Shown one piece after another: positions 1-5,768 of a stretch of DNA of 8,670 bases; the stretch's first letter is position 1; each line of letters begins with the position of its first letter. The position numbers and the translations under genes were made by a program. The notes beneath the pieces were generated by a model. It had not been told where the DNA came from, did not search any database, and saw nothing but the letters and a program-made list of their open reading frames with translations. This DNA comes from Paracoccus sp. (in: a-proteobacteria) (lineage in GTDB: Bacteria; Pseudomonadota; Alphaproteobacteria; Rhodobacterales; Rhodobacteraceae). The stretch is taken from NCBI GenBank assembly GCA_031178645.1, contig JAPSIP010000008.1:6539-15208 (forward strand), read 5' to 3'.

Positions 1-1395
1 GCCGGTCGGTGCGGCCATGGCTTCGGTCAGGGCCTGTGCCAGGGCATCGTCACCCTGGGCGACGGGCGCTGCGGGCTGCTGCTGAGGCGCGGCCTGGGGC
101 CGGGCGGCCGTGACGGCGGGCGCTGTCGCTGCGGGGGCAGCAGCCACGGGCGCGGGTTCAAGATCGACCGGCGCGGGTTGGGGCGCAATCTGGGGTGTCG
201 CCGCGGCGATGTCGTTGTCCGTGACGGCCGCCTCCGGGGCTGCCTCGGCGGCTTCCTGCGGCTGGGGCTCTGCCGCCGGGGGCGGGGTCTCGATGGCCGG
301 GACAGGGGCCTGGGCTTGCTCGACCGGCGCGGCGGGGACCGGCAAAGGCTCGGGCGCGGCAATGGTTTCGGGGACCTGGTCGGTCGCGGCGACCTGCTCG
401 GGCCCGGCAACCTGGTCCGAGGACGAGCCGAAGAAGACCAGAACTGCGACAAGCGCCAGGACCAGCACGCCCATCATCACCGGCAGGCGGCCCGGATCCA
501 GGCGGCGCAGCCAGGCAAGGGCGGAATCACCTTCGTCGTCGCGCTGCGCCTCGGCGGCACGCAGGGCGCGTGCATCGCGGGCACGGTCGTGCACGGCCTG
601 GGCGCGCGGCGACAGGGCGCGTGGGGCCGCAGGGGGCTTGACCTCTCCGTGCCGGATCACGCCGGGCACCGGGGCAGCAATTTTGCCGGCGGCAGCCCCG
701 GCGGGTTCAGCCTGTTCCACCCCGGCCTTTGCGGCGGCGGGGGCTGCCACGACATGGGGCACGATGCGGCTGACGACGACCGGCGCGGGCACGGTCCTGG
801 CGGGCACCACGGCTTCCGGGTCAGTCACGACCGGATCGGTGACGCGGGCCTGGGCCAGGTCGGGCTGGCTGAAGGGCGGGCGGGTGAAGCCTTCCGCGGC
901 CAGGCGGCTTGGACCGAAATCGGGCTGGCCGTCGAAGCGGTTGTCATCGGGACGCGCCACGAAGCCCGAGGGGCGGAAGCCTTGGGCGCGGGCGAAGTCC
1001 TCGGCCTCTTCCAGGGTGCGGCGGGCGACGGCGGCGACGCGCAACGTCTCGATGTCGCCATTGGCCGAGGGGCACCAGTCATAGGCCAGGTCCGAGGCCG
1101 GGTAGGGCGTCATCGCCTCGAGCGCGCGGGCCACGGCGGCAGGCGTGTCCGATCCCACCGGGACCGTCAGCGTAGTGTAAAGGATCTGGTCGTCGGGGAT
1201 GACCAGAACGGTGTCCAGATCGCCCGGCTCGACGCCCGCCTGCTCGCGCAGCGCGGCAAGCCGCGCCGTCATTTCCCGGCCCGCAAAGGGGGCCTTGCCA
1301 AGAGGCTGCCAGCCGAACCCGTCGCGGCGTTCAAGCAGGACCGCCTCGGGCGTGAAGCTCATGGCGAAATCGGGCGGGGCGATAGGTCTGTTCAT
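1..1395 (-). CDS. Single-pass membrane protein with possible GspL/PilM-like N-terminal domain and Ala/Pro-rich tail; partial, 3' end off window
   Basis: The frame is open from the ATG at 1395 to the left edge (465 codons, no stop). An in-frame TGA two codons before that ATG makes it the first possible ATG; no strong Shine-Dalgarno is seen, and Met12 is an alternative start. Residues 1-150 look folded. The stretch around 64-78 (LVIPDDQILYTTLTVP) followed by a helix and 'MTPYPASDLAYDW' resembles the actin-like cytoplasmic domain of GspL/PilM secretion and pilus proteins; this is a resemblance by eye, not a proven homology. Residues about 150-300 are low-complexity and rich in Ala, Pro and Arg. 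A hydrophobic segment at 304-322 (LPVMMGVLVLALVAVLVFF) should span the inner membrane, with the long Ala/Pro/Glu/Gln-rich part from 325 onward in the periplasm. Such proteins are easily mislabelled 'translation initiation factor IF-2' because of composition, but no GTPase motif is present. Function unknown. It is transcribed divergently from the SIMPL gene. Confidence 0.8.
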   Translation of the reverse strand, partial: MNRPIAPPDFAMSFTPEAVLLERRDGFGWQPLGKAPFAGREMTARLAALREQAGVEPGDLDTVLVIPDDQILYTTLTVPVGSDTPAAVARALEAMTPYPASDLAYDWCPSANGDIETLRVAAVARRTLEEAEDFARAQGFRPSGFVARPDDNRFDGQPDFGPSRLAAEGFTRPPFSQPDLAQARVTDPVVTDPEAVVPARTVPAPVVVSRIVPHVVAAPAAAKAGVEQAEPAGAAAGKIAAPVPGVIRHGEVKPPAAPRALSPRAQAVHDRARDARALRAAEAQRDDEGDSALAWLRRLDPGRLPVMMGVLVLALVAVLVFFGSSSDQVAGPEQVAATDQVPETIAAPEPLPVPAAPVEQAQAPVPAIETPPPAAEPQPQEAAEAAPEAAVTDNDIAAATPQIAPQPAPVDLEPAPVAAAPAATAPAVTAARPQAAPQQQPAAPVAQGDDALAQALTEAMAAPTG

Positions 1396-1519
1396 GATGG
1401 ATCACTGCTCGATGACGATCGCGTGTTTTAAGGGTCCGCGATTTGTTTGATTGTCCCAGATCTAGCGGATTTTGCATCCTGTGGAAAGGCAAACTGGCGG
1501 ATCCGTGAATGCAATTGCT

Positions 1520-1549
1520 TTGAACTTCATCCTGCCGGATGCTGTTAAT
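1520..1549 (+). promoter_or_regulatory. Probable sigma-70-type promoter for the SIMPL-domain gene
   Basis: TTGAAC at 1520-1525 and GTTAAT at 1544-1549 (4 of 6 matches to TATAAT) are separated by 18 bp. Transcription would start near 1556, giving a leader of about 28 nt that contains the ribosome binding site AAAGGA at 1571-1576. The spacer holds a 5-bp inverted repeat, CATCC-TGCC-GGATG (1528-1541), which could be an operator. This is pattern matching only. No equally good promoter was found for the divergent gene in the rest of the 1396-1583 spacer. Confidence 0.4.
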
Positions 1550-1583
1550 GGGCAAAGACGATTTCCGCAGAAAGGACAGAGAC

Positions 1584-2639
1584 ATGACCAAGCTTCCGCG
1601 ACGGCTGGCCCGGGCCGCGCTTGTGGCCTCGACCGCCCTGGCGCTTGGCGCCCCCGCCATGGCCGCACCTGGCATGGGCGGTCATTCCATGTGCCATCCG
1701 GGCATATCGCGCCTGACCGTGAACGGCGAGGGAGAGGCGCGGGTGGCCCCCGACCTGGCGATGGTCCAGCTTGGCGTCACCACCCAGGCCGAAAGCGCGG
1801 CCGAGGCGATGCGCCAGAACTCGGTCCAGCAGACGGCGGTGATCGACGCGCTGACCGGCGCGGGGATCGAGGCAGCCGACATCCAGACCTCGGGGCTGAA
1901 CCTGAACCCGATGATGGATTACGGCGAAGGGCGCGCGCCCGCCGTGACCGGCTATCAGGCCACCAACATGGTCGCGGTCCGGGTCAAGGACGTGGCCCGG
2001 TTGGGCGAGGTTCTGGACGCCATCGTGGGCGCCGGCGCGAACGAGATCAACGGGATCAGCTTCACCCGCGACGACAGCTCGGACACCGAGGACGAGGCCC
2101 GCCGCGCCGCTGTCGAGGACGCCCGCCACAAGGCGGAAGTCCTGGCCGAGGCCGCGGGCCTGACGCTGGGCCCGGTCCTGGTGCTGCGCGACACGCCTTC
2201 CCCGGAAGGCCCGCGCCCGATGATGATGGAGGCGCGCGCGGCATCCGATGCGGCCAAGGTGCCGGTCGCCGCAGGCGAGGTGGCGCTGTCCGCCATGGTC
2301 GAGATGCAGTTCGCGCTGACCGGACAGGATTGCGAGCCAATGGGTGGTCATCACGGTCATGGCGGCATGGGCCACGGACCCGCAGGCGGCCACGGCGGTC
2401 CGGGACATGGCGGTCCCGCCCATGGCGGCGGCGCGCTGCCCGAGGGGCATCCGCCCGTTCCGGGCCTTGATCCCGCCCCAACCCCGGATGCCGATGCGGC
2501 ACCTGCGCCAGATGCCGATCCCGCCACGCCCCCGGCAGGCGATCTGCCGCCGCCGCTGGGCACCGACACCGGCGCGCCTGAGCCCGGCGAACCCGTGGTG
2601 CCGATGGGCGAGGCCCCGGCCGAAGCGCCCGCGAACTGA
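1584..2639 (+). CDS. Secreted SIMPL-domain (DUF541) protein with His/Gly-rich C-terminal tail
   Basis: This 351-residue protein starts at the ATG preceded by AGGA seven bases upstream (1573-1576). An in-frame ATG at 1539 is rejected because it lacks a ribosome site and would bury the signal peptide. Residues 1-27 form a classical Sec signal peptide (RR, hydrophobic core, cleavage after Ala-Met-Ala). Residues about 41-248 match the SIMPL/BP26-OMP28 family: a 'VNGEGEARVAPDLA' start, a helix ending in 'GIEAADIQTSGLNLNP', 'YQATNMVAVRVKDV', and 'AEVLAEAAGLTLGPVL'. Family members are periplasmic or outer-membrane-associated and some form oligomeric rings; their biochemical role is poorly defined. 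After the domain come Cys250 and a Gly/His tract at 254-289 with eight His, then a Pro/Ala/Asp-rich tail to the end. Cys37, flanked by His34 and His38, is the only other Cys in the mature protein, so a disulfide or metal site is possible (inference). Typical members stop near the domain end, so the roughly 100-residue tail is an addition. Confidence 0.88.
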   Translation: MTKLPRRLARAALVASTALALGAPAMAAPGMGGHSMCHPGISRLTVNGEGEARVAPDLAMVQLGVTTQAESAAEAMRQNSVQQTAVIDALTGAGIEAADIQTSGLNLNPMMDYGEGRAPAVTGYQATNMVAVRVKDVARLGEVLDAIVGAGANEINGISFTRDDSSDTEDEARRAAVEDARHKAEVLAEAAGLTLGPVLVLRDTPSPEGPRPMMMEARAASDAAKVPVAAGEVALSAMVEMQFALTGQDCEPMGGHHGHGGMGHGPAGGHGGPGHGGPAHGGGALPEGHPPVPGLDPAPTPDADAAPAPDADPATPPAGDLPPPLGTDTGAPEPGEPVVPMGEAPAEAPAN

Positions 2640-2645
2640 ACCTCA

Positions 2646-2669
2646 AAAGGGGGCCGCGCGGCCCCCTTT
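2646..2669. terminator. Bidirectional intrinsic terminator between convergent SIMPL and metY genes
   Basis: A perfect 24-bp palindrome (AAAGGGGGCC-GCGC-GGCCCCCTTT) fills the 31-bp gap between the SIMPL stop (2639) and the metY stop (2671). A-runs on one arm become T-runs on the other, so the hairpin has a short U-rich side in both directions (TTTCTT on the plus strand, TTTTGAGG on the minus strand). One element therefore probably ends both converging transcripts. Confidence 0.85.
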
Positions 2670-2670
2670 C

Positions 2671-3951
2671 TTATCCCACCGCCGCCGACAGGGCCTGGTC
2701 CAGGTCGGCGATCAGGTCGGCCGGATCCTCGATCCCGATGGACAGGCGCAGCAGGTCGGGGGCAGCGCCCGCCGCGCGCTGCTGGTCCTCGGTCAACTGG
2801 CGGTGGGTGGTCGATGCCGAATGGATCACCAGTGACCGCGCATCGCCCAGGTTGGCGACATGGCTGAACAGCTTCAGCGCGCCCACCACCTTGACCGCCG
2901 CGTCATAGCCGCCCTTGACCGAGAAGGTGAACAACGCCCCGGCCCCCTTTGGGTAAAGCCGCTTTGCCGTCTGATTCCAGGGCGAGGACGCCAGCCCGGC
3001 ATAGGTCACGGCTGTCACGCGCGGGTCGTTTTCCAGCCATTCCGCGACCTTCTGGGCATTTTCAACATGGCGCGCCATGCGCAGGCCCAGCGTTTCGATC
3101 CCCATCAGCGTGTAATGCGCGCCCTGCGGGTTCATGGTCATTCCCAGGTCGCGCAGCCCGATGGCGATGGAATGGAAGGTGAAGGCCAGGTTGCCGAAGG
3201 TCTCGTGGAACTTCATCCCGTGATAGGCAGGTTCGGGGGCCGAGAGGCTGGGGAACTTGTCGGATGCCGACCAGTCGAAATTGCCGCTGTCCACGATCGC
3301 GCCGCCCGTGACCGTGCCGTTGCCGGTCATGTATTTGGTCAGGCTGTGGACGACCAGCGTCGCGCCCATCTCGATCGGGCGGCACAGGTATGGCGTGGCC
3401 AGCGTGTTGTCCACGATCAGCGGGATGCCGGCGGCCTTGGCGATCTCGGCCACCGCCGGGATGTCGGTGACATAGCCGCCGGGGTTCGAGATCGATTCGC
3501 AGAAAACCGCGCGGGTGTCATCGTCAATTGCAGCCGCCAAGGCATCCAGGTCGTCGAAGTCCACGAACTTGGCCGACCAGCCGAACCGCTTGATGGTCTG
3601 GCTGAACTGCGTGACCGTGCCGCCGTAAAGCCGGGTCGAGGCAACGATGTTGCGCCCCGGCGCCATCAGCGGGAACAACGCCATGATCTGCGCGGCGTGG
3701 CCCGACGAACAGCAGACTGCCCCCGCGCCGCCTTCCAGTGCGGCGACCCGGTTCTGCAACGCGCCGATCGTCGGGTTGGTCAGGCGGGAATAGATATAGC
3801 CCACCTCTTGCAGCCCGAACAGACGGGCAGCGTGGTCGGCGTCCTTGAAGACATAGGACGTGGTCTGGTAGATCGGCACCTGCCGCGCGCCGGTCGCGGG
3901 ATCGGGTTCGGTCCCGGCATGGATCGCGGTCGTCTCAAAGCCCTGGGTCAT
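2671..3951 (-). CDS. metY: O-acetylhomoserine aminocarboxypropyltransferase (O-acetylhomoserine sulfhydrylase)
   Basis: This is a PLP enzyme of the Cys/Met metabolism family. It makes homocysteine (or methionine, from methanethiol) from O-acetyl-L-homoserine and sulfide, the direct-sulfhydrylation route of methionine synthesis in the cytosol. Its 426 residues fit MetY (about 425-430) better than the shorter MetZ/MetB/MetC. Visible motifs are the MetY-style start 'HAGTEPDPATGARQVPIYQTT' (shown in part at 11-30), 'YIYSRLTNPT' at 52-61 with the Tyr/Arg that contact cofactor phosphate of the neighbouring subunit, 'DNTLATPYL' at 181-189 (Asp181 pairs with the pyridine nitrogen), and 'HSLTKYMTG' with the Schiff-base Lys206. 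The C-terminal 'HSASTTHRQL' and 'LLRLSIGIED' are also typical. The start is supported by AGGAG at 3958-3962, six bases upstream. It is a single-gene unit, divergent from the next gene and convergent with SIMPL. All catalytic residues are intact. No SAM-type riboswitch was recognised upstream. Confidence 0.95.
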   Translation of the reverse strand: MTQGFETTAIHAGTEPDPATGARQVPIYQTTSYVFKDADHAARLFGLQEVGYIYSRLTNPTIGALQNRVAALEGGAGAVCCSSGHAAQIMALFPLMAPGRNIVASTRLYGGTVTQFSQTIKRFGWSAKFVDFDDLDALAAAIDDDTRAVFCESISNPGGYVTDIPAVAEIAKAAGIPLIVDNTLATPYLCRPIEMGATLVVHSLTKYMTGNGTVTGGAIVDSGNFDWSASDKFPSLSAPEPAYHGMKFHETFGNLAFTFHSIAIGLRDLGMTMNPQGAHYTLMGIETLGLRMARHVENAQKVAEWLENDPRVTAVTYAGLASSPWNQTAKRLYPKGAGALFTFSVKGGYDAAVKVVGALKLFSHVANLGDARSLVIHSASTTHRQLTEDQQRAAGAAPDLLRLSIGIEDPADLIADLDQALSAAVG

Positions 3952-4079
3952 GTCTCTCTCCTCTGCATGTCGGTTGCGGGCAGAAGGTCACGACAGCGGC
4001 CCGGTTTCAATTGGGATTATGGGGTTGTCCCTGCCGGCCCAGGCCCCGATCATGCCGTGACCGTTTTCAGGAACAGCCC
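3952..4079. promoter_or_regulatory. Divergent promoter region between metY and the glycine-rich membrane protein gene
   Basis: The 128-bp spacer must carry start signals for both genes. Ribosome sites are clear: AGGAG at 3958-3962 for metY (minus strand) and AGGA at 4069-4072 for the plus-strand gene. A less GC-rich patch around 4007-4020 (TTTCAATTGGGATTAT) is the best candidate for promoter elements, but neither strand shows a convincing -35/-10 pair. A 7-bp inverted repeat, GGTCACG at 3986-3992 and CGTGACC at 4056-4062, frames the region and may be chance. Confidence 0.4.
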
Positions 4080-4763
4080 ATGCGCATGATCGACTTCAGC
4101 AACTGGAACAGCATCCTGTCCACCGTGATCGGGATCGCCCTGTTCGCGCTGATCGGCATCGGCATCCGGGTTCTGGTGATGTTCACCGTCCAGCAGCGGC
4201 GCGAGCGGATGAACCGACAGATCAACGAACGCCTGCGGGTGCTGATCGCGGCATACAAGGTGCTGGGCGGATCCTTCACCGGCGATCTGGCCGTCGATCC
4301 GGCCCATCTGCGCGACCTGCGCCAGCGGGCGATGGACGATGGGGTTGAACCCTCCGAAGGCTCGGACCGGCGGCGTCGCATCCGGGACGCGGTGGAAGGC
4401 GCGCTGTCCGACATCCTGCTGCTGGGCACCGAAACCCATGTCCGTCTGGCCGAACGCGCCGCGCGTGACCTGGTCGAGGGACGGCCGGTCCAGACGGATG
4501 AACTGGTGCGGTCCCTGCGCGACTTCATCCGCACCGCCCTGGACCTGGACCCAGTGCCCACGGGCCTTGCCATCCCGCCCCAGGGACCGACCAGGCCCGC
4601 CCCCGGCGGCGGCAAGGGCAGGGGCGGGGACGAGGGGCGGTCGCGCGGCGGCGGCGCGGGCGGCGGCGGAGGAGCGGGCGGCGGGGGCGGCGGGGGTGGC
4701 GGCGGCATGGGCATGGGAATGGCGGCCGGCCGCCACGCCGACGATCCCGCGACCGGCGCCTGA
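4080..4763 (+). CDS. Conserved one-pass membrane protein of unknown function with polyglycine tail
   Basis: The 227-residue product starts at the ATG with AGGA seven bases upstream (4069-4072); the frame is open further upstream but has no ribosome site there. Residues 11-36 form one hydrophobic membrane segment (SILSTVIGIALFALIGIGIR and on), followed by Arg-rich 'QQRRERMNRQINERLR', so the N terminus should be periplasmic and the rest cytoplasmic by the positive-inside rule. Residues 40-165 are soluble and mainly helical, with 'LRVLIAAYKVLGGSFTGDL', 'RRRIRDAVEGALSDILLLGT' and 'VRSLRDFIRTALDLDPVP' as the most conserved-looking blocks; I recall similar uncharacterised proteins in many proteobacteria but cannot name a family. 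Residues 176-209 are almost pure Gly with Lys/Arg/Asp/Glu at first and ten consecutive Gly at 200-209, then Met-Gly repeats. The tail is probably disordered and variable. The gene ends 3 bp from the convergent MoxR gene. Function not known. Confidence 0.8.
   Translation: MRMIDFSNWNSILSTVIGIALFALIGIGIRVLVMFTVQQRRERMNRQINERLRVLIAAYKVLGGSFTGDLAVDPAHLRDLRQRAMDDGVEPSEGSDRRRRIRDAVEGALSDILLLGTETHVRLAERAARDLVEGRPVQTDELVRSLRDFIRTALDLDPVPTGLAIPPQGPTRPAPGGGKGRGGDEGRSRGGGAGGGGGAGGGGGGGGGGMGMGMAAGRHADDPATGA
4616..4637 (+). other. Canonical G-quadruplex motif inside a coding sequence
   Basis: Four G-tracts on the sense strand fit the G3+N1-7 rule: GGG 4616-4618, GGGG 4621-4624, GGGG 4626-4629 and GGGG 4634-4637, with loops of 2, 1 and 4 bases. 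It lies at the start of the segment encoding the glycine tail, and further G-tracts follow at 4676-4720. Folding could occur in the mRNA or in the plus strand of DNA. It may simply be a by-product of Gly codons in a GC-rich genome. Confidence 0.6.
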
Positions 4764-4766
4764 TGC

Positions 4767-5606
4767 TTACCGCTGGCGACGTGCCATGAAGGCCAGCTTC
4801 TCGAACAGAGCCACGTCCTGTTCGTTCTTCAGCAGCGCGCCATGCAGTTTCGGCAGCATCGTGTGGGGATCGCGGCGCAGATCCTCGGGCGCCAGATCCT
4901 CGGCCAGGATCAGCTTGAGCCAGTCAAGCAATTCGCTGGTGGACGGCTTCTTCTTCAACCCCGGCGTCTCGCGCAAGTCGAAGAACTGGGTCAGCGCCTG
5001 ATCCAGCAGCCCGCGCTTCAGGCCCGGATAATGCACGTCCACGATGGCCCGCAGTGTCTCGGCATCGGGAAAGCGGATGTAATGGAAAAAGCACCGCCGC
5101 AGGAACGCGTCCGGCAGTTCCTTTTCGTTGTTCGAGGTGATGATGACCACCGGGCGATGCGCGGCGCGGACCGTCTCGCCGGTCTCGTAAACGTGAAACT
5201 CCATCCGGTCGAGTTCCTGCAAAAGATCGTTCGGAAACTCGATATCCGCCTTGTCGATCTCGTCGATCAGCAGGACCACCTTGCCGGGCGCGGTGAAGGC
5301 CTGCCACAGCTTGCCCTTGCGGATGTAATGGGACACGTCATGGACCCGCGCATCGCCCAACTGGCTGTCGCGCAGGCGCGAAACGGCGTCGTATTCATAC
5401 AACCCCTGCTGGGCCTTGGTCGTTGATTTGACATGCCATTCGATGATCGGCAGCCCCAGGCTGCCCGCAACCTGCCGGGCCAGTTCGGTCTTGCCGGTGC
5501 CCGGTTCGCCCTTGACCAGAAGGGGCCGTTCCAGCGTCACGGCAGCGTTCACGGCAACCGCCAGGTCAGGCGGGGCGACGTAACGGTCCGTGCCGGTGAA
5601 CTGCAT
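4767..5606 (-). CDS. MoxR-family AAA+ ATPase (CoxD-like)
   Basis: The 279-residue cytosolic ATPase has the full AAA+ core: Walker A GEPGTGKT (33-40), Walker B LLIDEID (112-118), sensor 1 in 'ITSNNEKELPDAF' (Asn159/160), and an arginine-finger candidate in 'FLRRC' (170-171). The C-terminal lid starts near 'KKPSTSELLDWLKLIL', which is typical of the MoxR branch resembling CoxD of CO dehydrogenase maturation. MoxR ATPases act as chaperones that insert metals or cofactors or assemble complexes, usually with a von Willebrand factor A (VWA) protein encoded next door. Here no VWA gene follows: the gene ends 3 bp from a convergent reading frame. The client is therefore unknown. Start choice is supported by AAAGGAG (5613-5619) six bases upstream. 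Length is normal and no key residue is missing. Confidence 0.92.
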   Translation of the reverse strand: MQFTGTDRYVAPPDLAVAVNAAVTLERPLLVKGEPGTGKTELARQVAGSLGLPIIEWHVKSTTKAQQGLYEYDAVSRLRDSQLGDARVHDVSHYIRKGKLWQAFTAPGKVVLLIDEIDKADIEFPNDLLQELDRMEFHVYETGETVRAAHRPVVIITSNNEKELPDAFLRRCFFHYIRFPDAETLRAIVDVHYPGLKRGLLDQALTQFFDLRETPGLKKKPSTSELLDWLKLILAEDLAPEDLRRDPHTMLPKLHGALLKNEQDVALFEKLAFMARRQR

Positions 5607-5768
5607 GAAACTCTCCTTTCAAGTGAAATACTTGTAGCGTGGCAGCGTCAGAGGCGATCTGTCAGCGCGCCACAATCGCTTCGCCTAGTGACAAGCAGGA
5701 CGTCATACTTTAAGGGGGCGCGCAAGGTGCCGGTTTCGCGTTCCACCCGGCGCCGCCGGAGAGGATTT
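5607..5768. promoter_or_regulatory. Divergent regulatory region between moxR-type gene and dksA, with inverted repeats
   Basis: The 162-bp spacer holds start signals for both genes. Next to the MoxR ribosome site lies CAAGT-GAAAT-ACTTG (5620-5634), a 5+5 inverted repeat in an AT-richer patch that could be an operator. Further in, AGGCGA (5652-5657) pairs with TCGCCT (5681-5686), and the overlapping GCGAT (5654-5658) with ATCGC (5675-5679). For dksA a weak -10 candidate CATACT (5704-5709) is present, with only a poor -35 (TTCGCC at 5680-5685, 18-bp spacer). The dksA ribosome site is GGAGAGG at 5758-5764. The promoter calls are tentative. Confidence 0.4.

Noticed and set aside
1..1395. Annotation of the left-edge gene as translation initiation factor IF-2
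   Set aside because: The similarity would rest only on the Ala/Pro-rich low-complexity region. There is no G-domain motif and there is a membrane segment.
178..1431. Long plus-strand open frame antisense to the left-edge gene (also 110-1084)
   Set aside because: Composition is Arg/Gly-rich without domains, as expected for a shadow in GC-rich DNA. The minus frame has a membrane segment, coherent protein sequence and better start context.
1539..1583. Upstream start for the SIMPL protein at 1539
   Set aside because: It adds a charged stretch before the signal peptide and overlaps the proposed -10 element; the ATG at 1584 has a good ribosome site.
3952..4079. SAM-responsive riboswitch upstream of metY
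   Set aside because: SAM-II elements often precede methionine genes in alphaproteobacteria, but I found neither the conserved GCTAAA-type core nor a fitting pseudoknot in this 128-bp spacer.
2860..4089. 409-codon plus-strand open frame antisense to metY
   Set aside because: The minus strand is unmistakably MetY with all catalytic motifs; the plus frame shows no recognisable motif.
5433..5768. N-terminal extension of DksA from an upstream in-frame start
   Set aside because: The extension overlaps the MoxR gene on the other strand and is unlike any DksA; the ATG at 5769 has a ribosome site and the expected N terminus.
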